NCBI GenBank assembly: GCA_043228905.1
Contig: JBHGNT010000006.1
Span: 12,834,001 to 12,898,000 of the forward strand
Source: Azolla caroliniana
Taxonomy: Eukaryota > Polypodiophyta
Direction: 5' to 3'
Length of the DNA stretch: 64,000 nucleotides
Below are positions 42,701-52,957 of this stretch, piece after piece. The position numbers were made by a program, and so were the translations under genes. Below the pieces are notes generated by a model. That model worked only from the letters and a program-made list of their open reading frames with translations, ran no database searches and was not told where the DNA came from. Position 1 is the stretch's first letter. Each line of letters begins with the position of its first letter.

Positions 42701-43219
42701 AAAGATGTAGCGGAAGCGTCACGCCGACAACAAGAAGCACGGTTCCGGAACAAAAGCCGGTTCGACACAAAGCACCGACTACGACCGAGGAGGATTGAAG
42801 AAGGAGATTGGGTGATCGTCTATGATAGTAGCTTGGACCATCAACATACAACGATGCGGAAATTCGCGAAAAGGTGGTTCGGGCCGTACGAGGTTCGGAA
42901 GGTCTTCGACAACGGGACGTACCGACTGTCCGAGTTGGATGGAACAATACTACGAGTGCCTATAGCCGGGAAGCGGGTGAAGATTTTCAAGAAGCGGACC
43001 GACGACAAACCTTATGTGATCCAAGTCGAGGCCGACAACGAGGAGCAATCGGACGAAGACCACAATGATGCGGGAAGCGAAGAAAGTGGATTACAACTCA
43101 TAGTCGACATAAGGGGAGAATCGGAGGAAGCTTCGGATGAAGACGGATACGAAGAATCAAGAACTTCGGCACATACCGGAGGATGTGCGGGTTTGGAGGG
43201 GGCGAGTGTCGTAGTGTAG
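39734..43219 (+). CDS. pol: E pol polyprotein: RT, RNase H, integrase
   Basis: An intact 1,161-residue protein. RT lies at about 180-360, with RFIQDLQPVNKVTIRNSGVG, TMRTPIGLVRMCTLPQGATN and the catalytic MPFLDDIPMKGC. RNase H follows (IIVTVDTSPTGIGWVIN, QIKRELWGVVSA, VIETDCLPILGM, DNAVADMLSRARF). Integrase has an HHCC finger (ESDWAGHRGTW ... CEKCQVYSG) and a D-D-E core (VDIVAMPTG, VIADRGELDS, NEKIERGHS), then the GPY module (RWFGPYEVRKV). The acidic C-terminal tail (EADNEEQSDEDHNDAGSEE) has no chromodomain. All catalytic residues are in place. Confidence 0.94.
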   Translation: MAVTGGMKKQYRQVEDKLRSASIIKEDEEIVGVIEEVFYGNTLQRLEELAKDKSQGNRVVPVESVEMYEIVAKMGPDALRKEEAMVSTKYKTVEKKVKPAAGPLPADSEQKRKEVSGDPTLRKTVDIGHAFTDETRKKLRIGGGGFLLQEEEKRFREMLEQHGKAFAFTSREIGCIDPKIVEPMVIFTIDHVPWNLKPIPVPRAHIPKVIDLLKEKVAMGILEPSSAPYSNRWFTVPKKNGSLRFIQDLQPVNKVTIRNSGVGPIVDEFAEAFAGRAIYSIGDLYSGYDQFQLAVESRDITTMRTPIGLVRMCTLPQGATNSVAHMMNAMNKVLRDCIPEITMPFLDDIPMKGCAVEEKDETMDDRGCRKFVVDHIHDCEKVLRKLEDVHLTLSGEKSAFGQEEILVVGHLCGPYGRRPSPTKIDAIQAMKEVCESTSEVRRFLGACAFYHIWIPHYAHIADPLYHLLRKGKKFEWKPEHTKAMRKLKKTLWRAESLKKPSYERPIIVTVDTSPTGIGWVINQADSDGSRYPIRFGAKVLNERQRGYAQIKRELWGVVSAIKSDRDYLIGAEVVIETDCLPILGMMRCCTIPDVAMLRWIAYVKSLNPEVRHISGKDNAVADMLSRARFEDDITESDNEEVSEDYFTSEHICRVNVIREFREEEYEGETLMIGKMLQEVEDSTNDKERRAEIRRMKRQVQKFFLENGLIWRTPKRPDGIPLRVVGTKEQRNRIMSEFHESDWAGHRGTWATFVKIKQRYWWKNMYKDVAEFTESCEKCQVYSGVRHRDELHPTFSPTINFKWMVDIVAMPTGIGQKKYLVLAREDLTNQVEGRALRRKTCAAVCQFLLEEVFCRYGCVGQVIADRGELDSDKARGFFAKHGVRLTLTTAYNPEANEKIERGHSPIVKALAKACDGRVKDWPQMLPYALWADWTTHSSVTGYMPAELMTGQAPVMPTETAIATWTILPWKEEMSREELLAVRIRQLEGRPKDVAEASRRQQEARFRNKSRFDTKHRLRPRRIEEGDWVIVYDSSLDHQHTTMRKFAKRWFGPYEVRKVFDNGTYRLSELDGTILRVPIAGKRVKIFKKRTDDKPYVIQVEADNEEQSDEDHNDAGSEESGLQLIVDIRGESEEASDEDGYEESRTSAHTGGCAGLEGASVVV

Positions 43220-44134
43220 GTTGCACACTATGTGGAAATTATATTTTTGTCCCTCTGGATAGAAAATGGAGTGCTCGGTGAGAAACGGAAGAAAACGGCA
43301 TACCGGCAAGGAGGAAAACGGCATACCGGCAAGGAGGAAAACCGGCATACCGGCAAGGAGGAAAACGGCATACCGGCAAGGAAGAAAACGGCATACCGGC
43401 AAGGAGGAAAACCGGCATACCGGCAAGGAGGAAAACGGCATACCGGCAAGGAAGAAAACCGGCAAGGAAGAGCCGGATAAAGAGACATAAATGTAAAAAG
43501 AAAGGAAATACTCACTACTGCGCAGGGCGTGATTCGAACTCTGCACCTCCACGTTGACAAACCCCAACCTTACCATTACATTAACTTATCTTAAGTGTTT
43601 TAAATATAGATTTAATACGTATAAGACCTTTATTTATGCATACCTTTATTAAAAGGTAAATCGTGTATTTTTTTAATATATGAAAAAGAAAAACACGAGA
43701 CACTAAAAATAACTCATGCACATCTAGCGTGCATGAGCCCTATACTTAGGAAATAAAAAAGCATCACATGCACATTTAGTGACATGAACACTTTTTGTAA
43801 AAAAAAAAAAAAAAAAAAAAGCATGAAGCCATGCTTAGCTCTTCCTCCCTTATATAAGGAGGAGAGAAATATGTAAAGGGTTGTTGATTATTTGGATTAA
43901 GTATTAATCAATACAAAAATTATTCGTGGGATTCACGATTTATACATCTACTTCTCTCTTAACACCCTAAGTACCAATTAATATAGTATACTCGTGTGAT
44001 TCACGAGTTTCTTGTCTTTCTCTTTGCTATTTACTCATAATTAATCTCTATCTCACGAACTTCTTTCTCCTAGTCCAAGACCTCTGTGGTTCCCACCCGA
44101 CTCACGCAACGATCCGGAGCCGAAAGGCACGACA
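43207..44134 (+). repeat. 3' LTR of E
   Basis: 928 bp, 111 bp longer than the 5' LTR almost entirely because the GGCATACCGGCAAGGA minisatellite (43295-43470) has seven full units and a partial one instead of three. It has a TATA box at 43851-43858 and an antisense box-B-like motif at 43540-43530. Confidence 0.93.
43295..43470 (+). repeat. 22-bp minisatellite in E LTR
   Basis: Units of GGCATACCGGCAAGGA(G/A)GAAAAC, alternating 22 and 23 bp, occur seven times plus a partial copy. The 5' LTR has three (36810-36878). Confidence 0.9.
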
Positions 44135-44138
44135 GCGT

Positions 44139-46080
44139 AAGTCTACAAAACCTATTGTGTGGAATGCTACATAAGACCTCGCCTTTAAGGAACTCAGGGA
44201 CCTGGTGTGCAAGGGTGCTTCGCTTCTTCTACCAGATCCTTCAAAACCTTTTCAGGTTGAAACCGATGCAAGTGAATATGCTATAGGTGTTGTCTTATAT
44301 CAAGATGGTAAACCAATAGCATTCGAGAGTAAGAAAATGAATTATTTATAGTTATTCATGCGCTCAAGACATGGCACCATTATCTTTATGGAAATTGTTT
44401 AGTGGTAACAACGGACCACGAGTCCTTGAAATATTTTTGTGACCAACAAGACCTTAAAGGTCGTAAGGCACGATGGGCAGATCTCATCCATGACTTTGAT
44501 TTTTCCATACGATATCGTAAAGGTTCCATGAACAATGTCATTGTTACACTGAGTCGCATTCGTGAAGTTAACATGCTTAGCTTCACTGGAATAACATCAT
44601 ATCTTTATGATCACCTTCGAGGAAAGTATCCTGATGATAGTTATTTTGCGAAATACTAGGCAAGAGTTGAGTCAGGAACAGACACCACCACATTCTCGAA
44701 GGAATCCTTTCACGTTGCTATTGATCTGCTCTACCATAATGGGAAGGTTTGTGTTCTAAATTTGCCTGAAGTCAAAAAGAGAATTCTTTTTTAATGCCAT
44801 GATGCACCCTCATCAGGGCACCCTAGAATATATCATACACACGTTCTTCTCTCCACTCAATTCTAGTGGCCTAAGATGTGTCCTAACATACATAGTCATG
44901 TGACTAAATGTCACCAATGTGAGGTTAACAAAGTCGAGCGACTTAAAGCCGTTGGACTTTTACATCCCTTGGACATTCCCGATAATAAGTGGGAAAGTAT
45001 ATCCATGGATTTTATTGTTAGCCTTTCCTCGCACCCAAAAGGCCATGATGCCATTTGGGTTGTGGTTGATCGCCTAACTAAAATGGCTAGATTTATTGCT
45101 ACTAAAACCACGGTAACAGCTCTTCAAATTTTTTACCAACTCATTAATCAATAATTTCATTTTTATGGGTTACCGATGGATATCATGAGTGATGAATATC
45201 CAAAGTTTACTAGCGACTTTTGGACACAAGTCTTTAAGAAGTTAGAAACTACATTGAGCATGAGCTCGACGGATCATCCTTAATCCGATGGACAAGCAGA
45301 ATGACTAAATCAAATTATTGAGGAAATGCTTCATGCATATGTTGGTAAAAACCAACAAAATGGGAACATTATCTCCCAATTTTGGAGTTTTCTTATAACA
45401 ACTCCAAACATACATCGACAGGATATAGTCCTTTTATGTTGATGTATGATTTTCAGCCACGAGCCCCGATTGATGTTAGTATACATCATGATGAGTTGCA
45501 AAGTATGCAAAACTTTCTTCGAGATATGCAAGAGTTGCATATTGCACGAGATAATATAAAAACAACTCAAGATAGGGCGCGTTTTTATGCCAATCATAAT
45601 AGGCAACCTCATGTATTCAACCCTGGATAGAAACTATTTTTACATGTACCTCAAAATTCTAAGACATTGTCTAAGGGTAAGTGCGCTAAGTTAGCCCCAC
45701 AGTTTTGTGGACCTTTTACAGTCCTCAAACGCATTGGTTCATCAACCTATCGTCTCGCTCTTCCTGATGGCGTTGAAATCCATCCAGTTTTTCATGTAAG
45801 TTGTCTAAAAGAACTTCTAGGTTCTGGCGACAATACAGTTACAACTGAAACTCTCCTTACTTCTGAAGAATTATCTTCTAAACCATATGTACCAGAAAAA
45901 ATTCTCAATGTTAAAACAAAAAAATTTCATTCTAAAATAATCCGAGAATTTAAAATTAAATGGATGAATATCAAAGATGCCACATGGGAACGCGAAAATA
46001 CTCTTACAACTAACTTCCCTAGCTTTCCGTTGCAAGAGTGCAATGTTTTAAAGTGTGGGAGTATGTTACGGGCATGACCA
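44139..46080 (+). pseudogene. copy B RNase H, integrase and chromodomain-like end (broken)
   Basis: After E the frame resumes with RNase H (ETDASEYAIG-like near 44260; VVTTDHESLKYFCDQQDLKG; RKARWADLIHDFDFSIRY). Integrase shows HVTKCHQCEVNK, SMDFIVSLSSHPKGHDAIWV and VVDRLTKMARFIATK. The end has FCGPFTVLKRIGSSTYRLAL, then a chromodomain-like EFKIKWMNIKDATWERENTL. Several stops (for example near 44350, 45290 and 45630) inactivate it. The final residues run into the LTR at 46064. Confidence 0.84.
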
Positions 46081-46249
46081 TATAATATCTCATGGTGAGA
46101 ATGTATCGTAGTATTCTATACATGTAGATAAAGTGTGAGGGTTAAATGATGGTGTAAAGAAGAGGAGGATTACTTTTAATACTCGGGATTGAAATAACCC
46201 ATTAGGCCAAGTGTGAACATGCCTGGGGGCCTTGGGTCTGGCTATAAAT
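46064..46249 (+). repeat. 3' LTR of copy B, first part
   Basis: It begins TGTTACGGGC after a purine stretch (AAGTGTGGGAGTA) and matches the A LTR. It is interrupted at 46249, within its own TATA box (CTATAAAT), by M. Confidence 0.85.
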
Positions 46250-46695
46250 TGTTACCGGCCGGCAAAGGAGTCCAGAGTGTGAAACGAAGGAGTTATTTAA
46301 TTATTAGGAATGGTTGTAAGTAAGCTATTAGTGTGGACGGACGGACCGGAATCAGTATGCCATTCCGGATCCGGACCGATCCCGAACAGGTGCAGATGGC
46401 ACCATTTTGTACTACCGTTTTGTACTACAAACCGAAAACCTATTTAAAGGCCCGGATACAATGTAATGAGCAGCGGATAAATAATGAAGCTTAGTGTTTT
46501 ATCTCTCTATGTTAATTGCCGTTCTGCATTCATTGTTATATCTTATGCGTGTGATTATTAAGGACGATCTTGCTAAGTAACCTAATTAAGTCGGATTAAT
46601 CGTTGAGCCTAATCCTCTTGCCGTAACACCCCTTTGGTGAAGTGTCTTCCGTAGACACCCTGTGTTAGGCCATTGTCCGGCCCTAAGAGTTAACA
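46250..46695 (+). repeat. 5' LTR of M
   Basis: 446 bp. It contains an 11-bp direct repeat TTTTGTACTAC (twice near 46410-46430) just upstream of a TATTTAAA box (46441-46448). It is followed, after CAGTTT, by TGGCGACCACGATTCC, a primer-site-like sequence for an unidentified tRNA. Confidence 0.9.
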
Positions 46696-46748
46696 CAGTT
46701 TTTGGCGACCACGATTCCTGTTTTTGCAGCGAACGACGGCATGAATGG

Positions 46749-48536
46749 ATGACTAGATCAACGCACGACCTGGTTACAGATCGAACTTGACACCTTGCCG
46801 AAAGGCAAAGGAGACGTGAGGCTTTCCAGCAAGCGGCGCAGGAAATTACAGCGGATCGCTCGTTTTCCAATGTAATCTGGAAAGTAGTGGAGGAGTCCCT
46901 CCGGTTACAGCAAACATCGCACCCAGACAATGGCAGCAGCCTAATAAGCCTCCGGGAAACCGAATCCCTTCTCCATGCGTTGGCAAGCGGAGAAGGCGAA
47001 GCAGAAGCCTTTTCAGCGTATGAATCAAATTCCGAAGGGGGATACAACATGCACACGAACTACCGTAGCAGCAACGACACCCCAGTCTAACTGGAGGACG
47101 AAGGATCAGACACCTTACCGACACCGGAATCGGAAGTGCTAAGGCTGGAACCTTCGAAACCAGAAGCAGAGGAAGAGCGACCTCCGACACCGGAAGTCGA
47201 GGAGGAGAGGCCTCCGTCACCAAAAGAAGAGGAAAGACCACCGACGCCGGAGATAAATCAGGAAAGACCACCGACGCCGGAGAAAAACCAGGAACGACCA
47301 CCAACACCACCAGCCCACGCACCGATACCGGACGACGACATGCCGTTCCAGTACTCCAAGTATAGAGATGATCCGGACGCGGAAGCTCATGTTCACGCCT
47401 TTGAACAGACATGGGAAGCAAACCATGTGTCCCAACGATTGACCCCGGAGGAAGAGGAACGCTCTAAGATAGCGGAATTTGGCGTCACATTGGAGGGACC
47501 GGCAGCAAGATGGCGCCGGACGCAGGACCCGTCGACCATCACCACCTTCACAGATTTAAAAGCTAAATTCTGGCATGTTTTCCAAAAGGAGGTGGACCAG
47601 ACAGTAATGGTGGGCTTGTTTTATACCATCCGACAAGAGGCAGGGGAGAGCATTCCCCAGTTTGTCATCCGGTTTCAACGAATGCATAGTCAGCTTGCCC
47701 GATCACCCCTAGAGGAGGAATTACGGACTATATTCCTGAATGCGCTCCGGGAACCCTTACGCACGGTTTGCACGGTAATTGACTTCCGCACAAGTACCAT
47801 CGATCAGATCATTGACCGGGTGAGAGAGATGGAAAAGAAAAGCTCCTGGCTCACACTGGGAGCAATCCAACGGGCGTTACCGTCCAATGAAGACCTCCGG
47901 TTTTGGCAAGCAATAATACAGTGCACAACCTGCTTGAATTCTGGACACTCGGCACTAGAATGCACTATGAGGACGCAATGTATAATCTTTCAATCCAAGG
48001 GCCATAAGACGGATAGGTGCGAGTATAATCTATTGAACCGGCAAGCACCGCCCGTCCGACAAATAGAGCCACGCAACAGCCGGGATGAAGAAGAGGAACG
48101 CTGGTGGCGAATGAACCGTGACCGACCGGCACAAGATGTCCGGTATGGTGATCGACGGGAGAATGATGTCCGGTACGGTGATCGACGGGATAACTATGAC
48201 CGGTACGATAGATATGATCGGTACCGGGATTACAATAGACGATATGAACATTATGACCGGGAGCACTCCCCCGGGTATCGTCAGCAACGGGAGGAATACG
48301 GCAGATATAACGACCAACCTCGTCAAGAGTACCGCAATAAGAAGAACTATAACAAAAAATGGCATTTCAAAAAAGGCGGCCACCCACGGGATCCGGAACA
48401 AGGAGCTTCAAGCAGCCAACAGGCCCAAAACCCCCGCGCTTACCACAGGACCTACCCCGGATACAACAAACAATGCCAAATCCAGCAATACCCGGAAAGC
48501 CTACTGCTACTACTGCCGACAAGAAGGCCATTATAG
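46749..48536 (+). pseudogene. M Gag (in-frame stops)
   Basis: Starting from ATG 46749 the frame holds to 48536 except for TGA at 46788 and TAA at 47088. The N-terminal part is disordered, with about five ERPPTPE-type repeats (47165-47320). The Retrotrans_gag capsid is near 47340-47860 (PDAEAHVHAFEQTWEANHV, IPQFVIRFQRMHSQLARSPL). Knuckles follow: CTTCLNSGHSALEC is intact, CIIFQSKGHKTDRC has Phe for Cys. After that comes an Arg/Tyr/Asp-rich tract (48110-48330). A third knuckle, CYYCRQEGHYSNQC, is in the next frame (48499-48540). Confidence 0.85.
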
Positions 48537-49497
48537 TAATCAATGCCCGACGAAGAGCTATGACAAACAACCGGCAGTAAATAAGGTAGTCCCTGAAGTG
48601 GCAGATCTACAGCAGGTGACCACAAGGTCGAAGGGCATGGCCAAGGAATGGGAGACGCAGGAGACCATCCGGAAGCAAGCGACGGAATGGGTGAAGAAAG
48701 AAAACAAGCAAAACGTCACAGACTTAGAGCGGCAAAAAGAGAACACCGTAGGGCTTGCCGGCGGCAGTCACTCCAAGAACGAGACATGGCAGGCGTTGCA
48801 AGAATGCCAGATTACGTTGCCACTAGGAAGACTCCTACAGCTCGTGCCGAGATTCACGGAAGGACTAAAGACAGCCATGACGGCAGGAGAACCATCACCG
48901 GCACCGGTACTCTTCTCGAATCCGGAGGAGGGACCAACGGTGGTGGACACCAACAGTCCGGTAATTACTGCCATTGTAAAAGGGAAAGAACTCCCTGGCA
49001 CAGTCATAGACGGAGGCTCCGGTGTGAATGTAATAAGCCTCCGGACGTGTGATGCCCTGGGAATCCACGAGTGGGAGCCGTGTCCGTTCTGGTTACGGAT
49101 GGCCGATACAAGCTCAATGCGGCCAACAAGATTAATACGAAAATTAGAAGTCACCATCGGCGGTCATACATTTCACATCTCGGCAGTAGTGCTACAATTA
49201 CAGGCATAAGGCGCGTACCCGCTATTGTTGGGCCGGCCATGGTTGAAAACGACACATATCAAACAAAATTGGAGGAAAAATATAATTACCTTTCGGCGAA
49301 GAAAAACCAAGGTACGTGTACCAACACAGCCAAGGACGAGCACTGGCAAGGAATGTACACCGTTGTATGCAGAGTGCGTCAACATGCTAGAAGGGTTAGC
49401 TGACGAAGAAGAAGCTTAGTACTTGCAGGAAAACCCGAAGATCGTACCACTCTTCGAAATTGACATTGCCGAAGCAGTAGCACCATACTTACAGTAG
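48337..49497 (+). pseudogene. M protease region (broken)
   Basis: This frame is shifted relative to gag. After the knuckle CYYCRQEGHYSNQC a Lys/Glu-rich linker leads to the protease: LPGTVIDGGSGVNVISLRTC, active site D-G-G where D-S/T-G is usual, near 49000, and HTFHISAVVLQLQA. TAA at 49207 interrupts before GAYPLLLGRPWLKTTHIKQN, which carries the conserved second half of the protease fold; TAG at 49417 follows. Confidence 0.82.
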
Positions 49498-49564
49498 CCC
49501 GGAAGAGACTGAAGCAGAACCGGATAAGGACGCAATCCGAGAGTTACGGCTAGCGCAGGAAGCG

Positions 49565-52411
49565 TTGGAACGGGAAATGGCCGTTTCACAGTGCGTAAAA
49601 GTGTTGCAACTTGAAGAGGTGAACCTAGGGACCACGGACGAAGCAAAACCGGTGCACATCACCAAGGAGATGAAGTCCGAAGAAAAAACGGCGATGATCA
49701 CACTTCTCACGGAATTTCGTGACGTGTTTGCCTGGTCATACGAAGACATGCGAGGGCTCGACCCTCAGTTACACAAGCATCAGATTCACTTGAGCAAGGA
49801 CGCAAAACCAGTGGCACAAAGACGGTACTGGATGAATCCCAATTATGCCGCCAAAGTCAAGGAGGAAATTGACAAACTGCTAAGAGTTGGCTTTATCGGT
49901 CCGGTAAAGAAAGCAACATGGCTGAGCCCGATTGTAGTCGTACCGAAGAAGAACGGAAAAATTCGAGTTTGTGTGGACTACCGGAAACTCAATGCGGCTA
50001 CGGTAACGGATGTGTTTCCACTTCCGTTCACAGATGGAGTGTTGGATGCCGTCGCCGGCCATGAGGTCTATAGCTTTCTAGACGGATTCAACGGGTATAA
50101 TCAGATCCGGATGCACCCCGATGACCAAGAGAAAACGGCTTTCGTCACCGAATGGGGGGTGTTTGTGGCCGTGGTGATGATGTCCAGACTCAAAACGGCA
50201 CCGGCAACATTCCAACGAATCATCATGGAAATCTTTGGTGAAAATATCCCGGCTTTTATGCAGGTTTTCCTTGACGATTTCGCCGTCTATAGCCGGGAAG
50301 AGGACCATTTTCAGCACCTCCGTCTTTGTCTAGAAAAGTGTAGAGCGTACCGGCTAATCTTGAATCCGGCGAACTGTATATTTGGCGTGTCCAGTGGAAC
50401 CCTACTAGGACATATTGTGAGCAAGGAAGGCATTGCAGTCAACCCGGACAAAGTGAAAGCCATATTAGAAGCACCGACGCCATCAACAACAAAGGCATTG
50501 AGTCGGTTCTTAGGCCAGATCCGGTGGCACAACCGGATGCTCCGATACTTGGCCGACCTGGCTACACTGTTGCATGCCGCGGTACATCGAACACCATTCC
50601 AGTGGACCGACATCGAGGATAGGGCGTATAGGGACCTCAAGGTACTATTGTCACAAGCACCGGTAGTGCAGCCTCCGGATTGGAGTAAAGAATTTCATGT
50701 GTTCGTGGACGCCTCCGACATCACAATCGGAAGCGCACTGATGCAACTTACGGAGCCAAAGTGGTACCGGCCAGTGTACTATGCCAACCGAAAGCTATCC
50801 CAAGCGGAACGGAACTACTCTACCATGGAACGGGAAGCCCTAGGGATGATCTACAATTTGACAAAGTTTCGACATTATTTATTGGGAAGGAAGTTTTCCT
50901 TCCATGTAGATCATTCGGCACTCCTCTACCTGGTGTCCAAGGCGTCACTCACCGGTAAGTTGGCCCGGTGGACCTTACTGTTACAGGAATTCGAGTTCGA
51001 AATATTCCACTGACCCGGTATACAGCATGCCGTAGCAGATTATTTAAGCCGATTAGAGTCCGGAGAGACGGGCAACGGAGTAGCGGACGAGTTTCCGGAT
51101 GCGGAGCTGTTTCGAGTCACTACGGAAATGGCAGCAAATGAGACAGTGGCACAGGAAGACAAGTGGCTCACAAATATGCACCAGTTTTTGAGCACAAGAC
51201 TGCCTCTGGAGGAGATGAACCGGGATGAAAGGAAACGCCTGGCGGTGCAAAGCCGACATTTCTGCTTACTGCGAGACACAATTTACCACAAGGGCGCGGA
51301 CGGCATATGGAGACGGGCTATGCGCAGCGATGAAAAGGACCTCATACTGAGGGAAGCCCATTGTGGAGTTTCCGGAGGTCATTATGCCGGAGATGAGACA
51401 GCCAGGAAAATATGGCAAAGTAGCCTATGGTGGCCAACTACATTTAGAGATGTTGTACGGTACGCAAAAGAATGTGACATATGCCAACGAATGGGCCAGC
51501 CAACGGAGCAGGCTCAGATGCCACACCAGCCTGTACTACCACTCGAACCATTCCAGAAGTGGGGGCTGGACTTTGTTGGACCGTTCAAACCACCGGCAAT
51601 GAGAACAGGTAATCGGTACGTCATCGTCGCGATGGATTACTGCACGAAATGGGTGGAGGCCAAAGCCTTAAGAGACAACACCGTTGCGTCAACGGCAAAA
51701 TTTCTATACGAATACATCTGGTGCCGTTATGGATGCCTAATCGAATTAATAAGCGACCAAGGGGGGCACTTTCTCGGCCAAGTAGTTGAAAACCTGACGA
51801 CATTCTATGCCGTTGTCCATAAACAGAGCACACCGTACTATCCGCAAGCAAACGGGTTAGCTGAGTCGACGAACAAAACGCTCCAAAATATCCTCTGGAA
51901 GATCGTCAACGAAAACCGTACGGATTGGGATACCAAGCTACATAGCGCACTTTGGGCATACCAGACAGCATACAAAACGAGCATCCGAAGAACACCGTTC
52001 CGGTTAGCGTTCGGACTAGAGGCGGTCATGCCGGTGGAATTCCAAGTACCAAGCTTACGGATCTAGCTACGGGAACGGCTGAACGAGAAGGAGTCGGAGG
52101 CAATACGGTTAACAGCACTGTGTGAACTCGAGGAACAACGACTGGCAAGCATCCTGCACTTAGAATTGGAACAATGGCGACGGAAAGCATTTGTTGACCG
52201 GCACAGGAAAGGAAATGAAAAAATGTTCGAAATCGGCAAGCCGGTGTTAGTATTTCAGACCCAGATGGGCAAGATGTTGGGTAAACTACGGTTTAGATGG
52301 ACCGGCCCGTATTGGCTGACACGTGAGTATAATGGGTCCTACCAGTTAGGGACACTTGCCGGCGAAGTGCTAGGCAAATGGGTCAACAGATTCAGATTGA
52401 AGCCATATTAA
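49565..52411 (+). pseudogene. M reverse transcriptase, RNase H and integrase (two in-frame stops)
   Basis: One frame runs throughout, broken by TGA 51011 and TAG 52064, both explicable as C-to-T changes. RT: VCVDYRKLNAATVTDVFPLP, EVYSFLDGFNGYNQIRMHPD, catalytic VFLDDFAVYSR. RNase H: FHVFVDASDITIGSALMQL, MEREALGMIYNL, FHVDHSALLYLVS. Integrase: GVSGGHYAGDETARKIWQ ... CDICQR finger, then WGLDFVGPF, ELISDQGGHF, NGLAESTNKTL for the D-D-E core, and a C-terminal WTGPYWLTREYNGSYQL. Only about 70 residues lie between RNase H and the integrase finger, so the extra archaeal-type RNase H of many Tat elements is absent. Confidence 0.9.
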
Positions 52412-52957
52412 CCCATTTGAGCAAAGGACCGACACCGGATCGGGAACCGGTGAGGAAACGGCAACCTGTGAGGGGAATGGCAACCACCAAAACGGAGGAG
52501 ACGGCAAGCCGGTAATAGGGGAGAATGAGGCGACGGCAAACCGTAATGAGGCCGGTAAGGGTCCGATAGGACCAACGGACAACTAACCTCACACCACATT
52601 AAATTTTATCAAAAAAAAAAAAAAAAAGCAAAGTAATCATGCAAAAGCAAGGTATGAATGGACGAGAGAGCGAGGAGCGAAAAGGTACGTAGTGGGCATT
52701 TAAGCGCCACCACAGGACATAATGCTATTTTAGTACACGACGTGCACACGCTCGAAAAAGGCGCCAGAATGCACAGAGAAAAACCACTACGCGTGGAGAC
52801 CCTCTACTTTCGCGAACCTAGGAGCACAGAAGCACCAAGGTGTTGGAAGATCATGAGATGAGAACCTACGCACAGAGAACCCCCGCTTTCTGAACTCTCT
52901 CACTCTCACTCTCATCACCATCCAACATCGCCACCACAATCCGACCTCGACACAGAC
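52412..52957 (+). other. non-coding interval between integrase and 3' coding region of M
   Basis: It contains a run of about 18 A (52610-52627) and then, directly before the next start codon, a CT-rich leader (52888-52957) rich in CTCTCACT and CCACCA. It looks like the promoter-leader of a separate transcription unit, or the junction of a captured cDNA. No reading frame of interest is seen. Confidence 0.5.

Larger units (their letters stand above)
36722..44134 (+). mobile_element. intact young Ty3/gypsy element E
   Basis: LTRs at 36722-37538 and 43207-44134 (TGTCG ... CGACA) flank two intact genes. A 4-bp direct repeat GCGT flanks the element (36718-36721 and 44135-44138); 4 bp is one short of the usual 5. 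Outside a minisatellite the LTRs look identical apart from one base in an A tract. There is a PPT (GGAGGGGGCGAG) before the 3' LTR and no chromodomain. The RT style (FLDDIPMKG) differs from the other gypsy elements here. Confidence 0.93.
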
